A stretch of DNA of 64,000 bases. Source: Cornus controversa (taxonomy: Eukaryota > Streptophyta > Magnoliopsida > Cornales > Cornaceae). Position 1 is the stretch's first letter. Every line of letters starts with the position of its first letter. The stretch spans positions 13,890,755 through 13,954,754 of the forward strand of contig CM048853.1 in assembly GCA_026545225.1 (NCBI GenBank), given 5' to 3'. Shown here one piece after another: positions 56,498 through 64,000 of the stretch. The translations under genes and the position numbers were made by a program. The notes beneath the pieces are model-generated. The model was not told where the DNA came from and made no database searches. It saw only the letters and a program-made list of their open reading frames with translations.

Positions 56498-57866
56498 AAG
56501 TGTAAATTACACTTACCTCCAAATGGCAGAGACCTCCCCTGATGTTTATGTTCTGGCATCACTTTCCCCCCTCCGTTAGTGTTGACAGTTAGTCAATGCC
56601 TGAAAACGCTGATGTCAGCAAAAATATCATATTTAGTTCCAATTTTACCCTTCAAATGTGTAAAAGACTATTATGCCTTCAAACAGTGCTAAAAAATTAC
56701 ATGTTACCCTATTACATAATTGATGAAAAGGAAATACAGCACTTGGTTCATAATTATCCCCATTGAAATTATATATTAATATAACAATATATACTTTTGA
56801 TTTATTTATCACAGTTATCATTCTATATTATTATGCACTTAATAAATTATAATTACAGTATTAATCTAATTGATAAAAAAAATTATTTTAAATATAATTA
56901 ATTAAGAAAGATATGCATTTAATTTGCATTTTGCATGTCTTGCAACCTGTAAAAACTAAAAAATTATGTTGAAAGATATATATAAGTATTATATATATAA
57001 CAAAGTTTTTAATTCATTAACGTTATGTTTAATGATAAAGATGATCACTAGTGTGGTTAAAGAGCTCATCAAGATATTTCCTATCCGTTCGATATGTTAT
57101 AGCAGAAGCCGATGTCCCATGAGCAAGCCTAAAAAATCTAGCCATCCACTACCATCATTGTTGAAACTAGGAAAGAATGCATTTGCTTCCACAGAACCAA
57201 AATAGTCAAGACCAAGTCAGTAGCCTATAATAAACGGTCTGCGAGCCTCCTTACCCAAAAAAAAAAAGATCCAAGAGGGTTTTGATATTTAGGGTTTGAG
57301 AGAGCTTGGAAAAGAGGGGTGTTGATGAAATTTAGATTGTAAACGATGGATGGCGACAAACATTACAGTTCATGGATTTCATCAACCTTTTGAGTCACTG
57401 TTGCTACAAACACAAAGAGAGATGGAGCGATAGTTATAGAGAGAAAAAATAAAGGATCAAGACAGATTAAGCGTAAGAGAGAGAGAAGGCCATGGTAAAA
57501 GGTTTGGTAGAGAGAGAAGATGAGATGACGATAACTTGACACATTACACATACCCTATTAAATAACCCTGAATCTGACTCTCTCTCTCTCTCTCTCTCTT
57601 ATTCCCTCTCTCTCACGAACCCTAGAAGGGAACCTAACTCACAATTTGGTTCAAGTGTTTGGTTTACAAAAGATCAAGGATAATTGTCTTTTTATGGTAG
57701 TAATCATAACAAAAAAAAGTTGACAATTTAAGGTTAAGAAATTGTTTTCTTACGAGGGTATAATGGTATTTTTAACAACTTTTGTTAACATTGTTAGACA
57801 ATAGGGAGGTTTCTGTCATTTTTGATAACACAGGGAGGTCTCTGTAGTTTAAGCAAACTAGAGGGG
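56498..57866. mobile_element. Inverted-repeat DNA element, possibly Mutator-like
   Basis: The left end (ACACTTACCTCC, then CAGAGACCTCCCCTGATG and CCTCCGTTAG) pairs with the reverse complement of the right end (CTACAGAGACCTCCCTGTG, CAGAAACCTCCCTATTGT). Arms are roughly 90 nt, enclosing about 1.2 kb of AT-rich sequence that includes a CT/GA-rich stretch (57,470-57,620) and an unrecognised protein-like stretch (57,105-57,205). No transposase is seen. The right end stops where the Ty3 LTR begins at 57,867, so that element appears to have inserted in or beside its terminus. Confidence 0.45.
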
Positions 57867-58090
57867 TGATAAGTGTTCAATTTTATGCATTTGAACCCTC
57901 TTTATTGCTTATGTTAGTTCCGTTTTTGCGTTTACCGAGATATGTTTACGGTATTTTTGTGTTTTTGATGTATTGCAGGAATTAGAGTAAATGGAGCAAA
58001 GTTTGAAGCTATTTGCAGCTGAAGAGGAAAAGTCAAAATTGCAGCCAAAGGCATCTCGATCAATCGAGATGTTGATCTTGATTAATCAAA

Positions 58091-58145
58091 ATCTCGATTG
58101 ATCGAGATCTCATTTCGATTGATCGAAATCTCGATCAATCGAGAT
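58091..58145. repeat. Hairpin built from CTCGATTGATCGAG repeats
   Basis: ATCTCGATTGATCGAGAT at 58,091-58,108 is the exact reverse complement of the 18 nt at 58,128-58,145, forming a stem with a 19-nt loop that itself contains a GATCGA variant. Further variants occur from 58,034 to 58,168, making a cluster of at least five related near-palindromes inside the LTR. Confidence 0.85.
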
Positions 58146-58312
58146 CCAATCTTGATTGATCGAGATTCTGCAGAACCCACTTGGCCACTTGCTCACCTAC
58201 TCTCCCACTTGCAACAAATCCCCCTTTTTGCACGACTTAGGGGGATTATCTGACTTGAACAAGACCCTTGGGGACCTTCTTGATACAAGGGATATATATA
58301 GTCATATATATA

Positions 58313-61300
58313 GGTCACGCCCCGGAATCCGGACCCCGAGACTCCCCCGGACCGACTCGAATCCCGAGTGTGAACCTATCCATTAATTCCTAATGACCAT
58401 CTTAAACTTTCATTACCACGGAAGCCTAGTCACCCACTTGTAATTACCTATGCACAAGTCAACATCACCTAACCTCAATGGCCTCAACCAAATAACCCTT
58501 CGAATGCTTCCAACCCACAATTACGAACACATAACTCCTTGTAAGTTTATAATCAATGTCTGAAAACAAAACCATTGGAAAGAGGGTTTAAAAATACATA
58601 ATTTCAAAAAAAGAATCATCAAAATCCGATTTGAAACGAAGGAGATATGCCTATTTGAAATTGGATAAAACACTGTTTGAATAGTGCATGCTGTAAAAAG
58701 GGGGATCGATCACCCAAGGTCGACCGAGGCCAGATTTTGGCCTTTTACAGGGCGATCGATCGCCGTGAATGAGGGCGATCGATCACCATAAATTCCTGGC
58801 AAAATTCTGCAACCTTATTTTAACCAAGACTTCATCCCAACTTCAAATTCGAATATCTCAAAATCTATAAGTCCGTTTGACCCGAAATTTGGCATGGATC
58901 ATCCTCGACATGTCTAGCATCCAACCCAATTAGAATCATCTGAAAAATACCAAACAAAACCCGAGTTATATCCAAATCAATGACTATGGGTCGGAAATTA
59001 AACCTTTGCACTAAAACATGCATATCTTCCTCATTTTATATCCAAACAAGGCCCATGACCTATCAAATTGAAGCTAATACAATTATCCTTCTATACATAT
59101 AAATTCCATCCATGTCATAAACTCAAAATGGATACTTTTGGGCACGTGTCCCCCCAATGGCTACTCTAATGCCTTAATGGTCATCAAGTATATTCACACA
59201 ACATGTATTTCACATTTGAAATGTAATTCCATCAATTTTTCCTTCCCATCTTCATTCAACAATACATGCATACATTAATTCCATACTCCACCAACTCATA
59301 AATATCCATACAAGAAGTCATAGCTCAAGAGAAAAATAGTTCTATAGTTCCATACTTTTCCAACACATACACTTTTCTCAAGAAGCACATATCATTCATA
59401 TGATTTTCCAAGTTTATAGTCATTACAAGAATTCATACATAAGGTTCAAAATGCAACGAATTCTACCATGATTACAACTAGATCATTACCGTGCCACAAG
59501 CCGGCACAGATAGCCAAATGTACAAATATCCAAAATGTAGCAAAATATAACTAAAATTCCACTCGGACACTCAAGTCCCATCCGTCATTGGTGCCTTATC
59601 TGTAAAAAGTTTAGAATAAAGGGGTGAGCACCACTGCGGCTCAGTAGAGATACCCCAACCCCCCTAAGTGCCGACTCGACACGACCTACATGAATGCATG
59701 TCACCACATTTCATGTATCATTCAACATATGCCATGTTCATTCACAAGCGATGCATATATAAATAAGAATGCATTAAACACGTGTATCATGCTTCACAAT
59801 TTAAAATGAAAGCAATAACATACCCTCGTTCCTCTCTAGGACTCAACCCGGTACCCTAACATGGTTTTTGACCAACCATATAACCTGGGACCCTCTCACA
59901 ACCGTCTCCCGACTTTGGCCCACTCCGCCAATGACATACTTTTGGGGCAATATTTTGCTTTACCCATTGGTGATTAGACCATATCAGCACCGTCACCACA
60001 TATTTGGTTACTCAAGGTGATTAGACCATATCAACACCGTCACCGAGTGTTACGTGGCTCAAAGTGGTTAGTCCATGTCAGCACTGCCACTGAGCATAAT
60101 TGATTTTAAGGTGATTAGTCCATATCAGCACCGTCACCGAATCATTGAGTGGCTCAAGGTGATTAGTCCATGTCAGCACCGTCACCGAGCATAATTGACC
60201 CAATTGACCAACACCTAATATAGACCACTTTCCCCGTTTCCTCACAACGGCCCATATATGCATTTCGAACATATTGCAATCAAGCACTCAAAATTCATGC
60301 TTCACAATGCATTCTCTAATTATAAAGGAATATAGCATGCATTTCATCTCCATAACACCACACATAGCATACATATGAATAACTCATACATATAACCTCT
60401 CATATGCATGCAACTCCAAAATTTAGCATGTTTTTCTCATACTACACTAAATGCATAAATTTAGTACATAGAGCTCACATGCATTTAATCATCACACATT
60501 TCACATATAATCACATCAATATGTCATACATTCCACATTTATCACATATATCCCAAATTGAGCATATAATCATACATACTCATAATTTCTCAATTTATGC
60601 ACATTGAACCCACATGTTACACTCAACACAAGGCACACTATCTTGTAAGGAAAAGGAACTCAAGAGAAGTAGAACACATCCATCCCTCCCCTCTCACTAC
60701 CACAAAATATGCAAAACACAACCTATACCTTCCATCTTCACCCAAAATCCTAGAATCAACAAGTAGAAGAGAAGGAGAACCCCTACCTCAAAATCCAAGC
60801 TTAGAAGTGGAAGACCCAAATTTCACCAAGCTTCAAACTCCTCCAACGGTAACTTTCCACCGATCAAATCGAAGAGGAGAGTGAGGAGAACAACTTTAAT
60901 TCTTGGCTTTACCCTCAAATCTCACTTCTAGGCCCTCAAAACTTAGAGAGAAGGAGAGAAGAGAACTTGTAGAGAGAGAGAATGGGAGAGCCGGCCAAGA
61001 GAGAGAGAGAGGAGTGAAAAATTTGATTTTTCCTCTTTTTTTCCATGTATATATCATATATGTATAATATATTTGGCCCTTTGCAACTAAACCCTCCACC
61101 TCTCCTTATTTGCTCCTTGTTATGGGTCATTTGCACTTATTCGCAAACTAGCCTTTCCTCTTTTTCTAAAACTTCACTTAAGTCCTTAAACTTACATCCA
61201 TACCCTCACGACACTTTCTACAGTCCGTAGTTATTTTTCCCGAGTCACCCGAACCCATTTCGGTCCCACACCCAAATTCAAAACATAAAGAGACATAAAA

Positions 61301-61394
61301 AGATCATTTAAGTCCACTAAGCATGTTATCAAACAATTAATCATGCTTAAAAGTTACTGACCCATAATTATAAAAAAAAAATTCAGGTCATCAC
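58313..61394 (-). mobile_element. Nested LTR-like insert, about 3.1 kb (fossil, probable solo LTR)
   Basis: Bounded by TA-rich sequence on both sides within the host LTR. The minus-strand reading begins TGTGATGACCTGAAT and ends near CCGGGGCGTGACC. It has no protein-coding frame. A part around 59,590-59,650 (minus strand GTGGTGCTCACCCCTTTATT) resembles the long LTRs of Tekay/Del-type Ty3 elements. A 48-bp minisatellite lies inside. The TA-rich flanks hide any 5-bp TSD. It is younger than the LTR it sits in. Confidence 0.5.
59968..60200. repeat. Minisatellite, period about 48 bp, five units
   Basis: GTGATTAGTCCATATCAGCA-type units recur near 59,969, 60,020, 60,066, 60,112 and 60,162, separated by CGTCACCGA and variable spacers. 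It lies inside the nested LTR-like insert. Confidence 0.85.
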
Positions 61395-62388
61395 AATATA
61401 TATATATATGGTGGGCCCCAAGGTTGAAAAGAAAGCCAAAAAGCTCAAAAAGGGCCATATCTCACATATCTCATATATCTCTCAATATAGATCAGACCAT
61501 CGACGAGAGACCTTCGGGAGAGGAAGAAGAGGAGCTAAACCAGACCAAAAAGCTTCACTTTCTTCATCAATGGAAGGGTGCAAGGCTGCCATGACCAACT
61601 AACTCCTCCACTAGGGTGTGGTTGACACACCTAGCCATGTAAACTTGTTCATTTTTGTAGCACTTGGGGATTTGTAGTTAAATGTTGATTATTTAGCCTA
61701 GTGAATATGTACACAAATACATTTCTTATATATATTCATTTGATTTGGAATTTATTCTTGTCTTAGAGTAGATTTTGTCACTTGAATGCACAACATTTGC
61801 ATATTCCACAAGAAGTGCAAATGATGGCTAGATAATGGTGTTTAAATGAATGTGTGATGTTTGCTTGTATAGACCATGCCAAGATAAGGTAGTTTGGATG
61901 CATGTAGGGTTCACTTAGTGAGTAGGGTAATTAGGTAGTTAGTTAGGTTGAAGAGCTACGCTTGTTGAAGATGGATTATGATAGGTTAGCACACACATTG
62001 ATCTTTTGATATGTCATTGAGGTCACAAGCCTAATGACATTGTTAGGCATTTAATTTATGAATCCCATGCTTGCTACACTTATGAACATGTGAATGGCTA
62101 GTGGTGAAAACCACCCCTAGCTCTCTCTCCCAACTCAAACTCTTTAATTTTATTGTCATTTCATTCATGTAATAGATTATAAACAAAAATCCAAAAACCT
62201 GTTTTTAGAATTAAAGTAGAATTAATCTTCCTTTAAGGCAATTTTGACTAGTTCTCGTGGGATCGATACCCTCTATATAGAACCTTATCTACAAAGATTC
62301 GTGCTCTTACGAGTGGTTAAATTATATTTTGATAAAAAGGGCAAAATTAAGCTTACAATTTAATCCGAGTTTAGCCACATCAAAATTT

Positions 62389-62406
62389 TGGCGTCGTTGT
62401 CGGGGA
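62389..62406 (+). other. Primer-binding site of the Tat/Athila element
   Basis: TGGCGTCGTTGTCGGGGA, six bases after the LTR end. It resembles the TGGCGCCGTTGCCGGGGA site that Tat/Athila elements use with a host tRNA (commonly given as tRNA-Asp) to start reverse transcription. Confidence 0.8.
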
Positions 62407-62678
62407 CTACGGTGTAATTGTCGCCATTGAAAGATTAAATCTGGTTTAATTCTTAGGCTAGAAATTCTTTCATTCTTTTTGTATATATTTTGTTCTTATT
62501 GCTCAAACTTCTTGATTTTAGGTATACCACATAGCGGGCATCTAAAAGGATTAAAGTTGGAACCCTTTGTGAGTATAAAATCTAAAATTAGTGGTTTGAG
62601 TTCTTTCATTCTTTTTGTATATATTATTGTTTAATTTGTTTATTTTTGTGTATTGAGGTGTTGTTCTATAATTAATGC

Positions 62679-64000
62679 ATGCTAGGTAGACGGTCCTTGT
62701 CACTTCCTTTGCTTCCTTGTAATATTGAACTTGAAAGAACACTTAGACAACGTAGAGGAACCTCTAGGGACCCTATATTGCCTAGGACTGAAAACATGGA
62801 TCCAAATGAAAGACAACCTCCTGGACTACCTCCTTTTAATCATGAACAACCACCTCCACCTCCACCTCCTCAAGGAGAGTTGCTTATGGACTTTTACCTT
62901 CCGACTACATTTGAGGTACCTTCATGTATCCAATTTTCGGATGTAGCGGCAAATCAATTCGAAATAAAGCCCTCCACCATCAATCTTCTTAATAGCTTCC
63001 ATGGTCTCCCTAATGAGGATCCATACCGGCACTTAGATTACTTCCTTTCTGTGTGTTCCACTATTCGTGTACCACACTTTACAGAGGATGATCTAAAGCT
63101 GCGTCTGTTCCCCTTCTCCCTAAAAGATAAAGCTAGAAGTTAGTTCAATTCTTTAGAACCTAACTCAATCCATTCTTGGGCGGAGATGCAAATCGAGTTC
63201 TTAAAAAAATACTTCCCAATGGGAAAGACGAGTGACATTCGGAGAGCCATCACCGGATTCACCCAAATTGACCAAGAACAATTTCATGAGACGTGGGAGA
63301 GATTAAAAGACCTTTTTAAATCTTGTCCGCATCATGCTGTCCCAAAATGGCAGCTAGTGCAAAGCTTTTATGATGGGGTGAGTGAGCAACATAGACAAAT
63401 GATAGACTCCGCATGTGGGGGTGGATACCTTTTGAAAAGCCCCAATGAGGCATGGAAACTTTTTCAAACCCTAAGCAACAATTCAGCTCAACGCTCCTCC
63501 ACTAGGAAAGGGAAGGCCACCCAACCTTGTAGAGGAGTGCATGAAATTTCACGGGTAGATGAGGTTGCCATGCAAGTAGAAGCCCTATCCCGAAAAATAG
63601 ATTTAATCATGAAAAATGGGCTGCCTACTCCAAGCCAACCTGTTCAAAATCAGGAAGGTTGTTCGTTTTGCTATAGTACGTCACATTTCGTGCGAGATTG
63701 TCCTATTGCCGGGCAATGTCCCGATTATGCTCAAGAACAAGCGAATGCCTTGTACTCTAAACAAATGAATGATCCATATTCAAACACGTACAATGCTGGT
63801 TACAAGAACCATCCAGCTTTTTCATGGAAACCTCAAGAATCAAGTCCCTCTTTTCAAGGGCAAAATTCTTTTAATTCCCAATCTCAACAGCCTCATTATA
63901 GGCCGAATCCTCAACCTTACCATCAAAGATCCAATTACCAACAACCACCACCTCCTCCGAGAAGCCAAGGCTTTGAAGAAAGAGTGATAAGCAATCTTGA
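62679..64000 (+). pseudogene. gag region of the Tat/Athila element (fossil)
   Basis: Structural capsid-type gag of a Ty3/gypsy element. Parts in order: an N-terminal leader with ERTLRQRRG, a proline-rich stretch, the retrotransposon gag domain (FHGLPNEDPYRHLDYFLSVC, LRLFPFSLKDKA, EFLKKYFPMGKTSDIRRAI, HETWERLKDLFKSCPHH, VQSFYDGVSEQHRQ), a zinc knuckle CSFCYSTSHFVRDC (CX2CX4HX4C, about 63,660-63,705), then a Gln/Pro/Asn-rich tail reaching the window edge. Domain order and motifs are those of Athila-type gag. It is broken, with about one break visible; pol lies outside the window. Confidence 0.85.

Larger units (their letters stand above)
57867..62382 (+). repeat. 5' LTR of the Tat/Athila element, with nested insert
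   Basis: The LTR proper is about 1.4 kb: 57,867-58,312 plus 61,395-62,382, split by a 3.1-kb insert. The first part contains the cluster of CTCGAT/ATCGAG inverted repeats. The last part has a TATATAGAACC stretch and ends ACATCA just before the primer site. Confidence 0.75.
57867..64000 (+). mobile_element. Ty3/gypsy element, Tat/Athila lineage, 5' part (fossil)
   Basis: 5' LTR from TGATAAGTGTTCAATTTTAT (57,867) to ACATCA (62,382), a primer-binding site, a leader and a gag region running off the window. The order is standard for the lineage. The LTR carries a nested insertion. In the visible part gag has about one break, so the copy looks defective although otherwise well preserved. Only one LTR is in the window, so insertion age cannot be estimated from LTR divergence. 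It lies directly after the inverted-repeat element at 56,498. Confidence 0.85.

Overview
This window looks like repeat-dominated nuclear DNA of a flowering plant, probably a dicot. It carries plant-type LINEs (L1-like, with a DUF4283 ORF1), Ty3/gypsy elements of the Tat/Athila lineage, TRIMs, tRNA-derived SINEs, PIF/Harbinger-like and other MITEs, and eroded exons of plant genes. I see no complete host gene. The recognisable host pieces all lie on the minus strand: a UGT75-like glycosyltransferase fragment (2.6-2.8 kb), TIM50-like exons (18.6-19.0 kb), two AP-2 alpha-adaptin exons (32.2-32.5 kb), a first exon like that of the ALA3 lipid flippase (46.2-46.4 kb), and an unidentified coding remnant split by a MITE (54.7-55.6 kb).

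Layout. 1-0.9 kb is an AT-rich satellite block. 0.9-2.8 kb holds a MITE-like foldback, a SINE with a perfect target-site duplication (TSD), and the UGT fragment. 2.9-18.1 kb is a LINE nest: copy A (2867-12214) is interrupted by copy B (about 5545-10706) of the same family, and copy C (12483-18101) follows. 18.1-24.6 kb holds a TRIM, the TIM50 exons and a tandem array with a unit of about 1.05 kb. 24.6-33.6 kb holds the 3' end of a Ty3 element, two degenerate tandem arrays flanking three tandem tRNA-like units, a MITE, a SINE and the AP-2 exons. 33.7-43.1 kb holds LINE D, a minus-strand LINE E of another family, a Ty1/copia fragment, a 272-bp triplication and the ORF1 part of LINE F. 47.1-54.7 kb is a second, larger block of the first satellite, carrying a TRIM solo LTR and a PIF/Harbinger-type element. 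56.5-57.9 kb is an inverted-repeat element. From 57,867 to the window edge runs the 5' part of a Tat/Athila element whose 5' LTR contains another, roughly 3.1-kb, LTR-like insertion.

How the parts relate. The LINE copies share a 5' leader, an ORF1 with an N-terminal helical part, a Gly/Arg-rich (RGG-like) stretch, DUF4283 and a CX2CX4HX4C knuckle, an ORF2 with endonuclease, reverse transcriptase and zf-RVT regions, and, where the 3' end survives, an 18-nt hairpin about 40-55 nt before the poly(A). All copies are damaged. Copy B lacks the reverse-transcriptase core yet has a target-site duplication, so it may have moved with help from another copy. I found no evidence of a defence system, operon or other coordinated gene system. 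The most interesting material is the architecture of this LINE family, the two kinds of tandem array and the repeated pattern of orphan exons.
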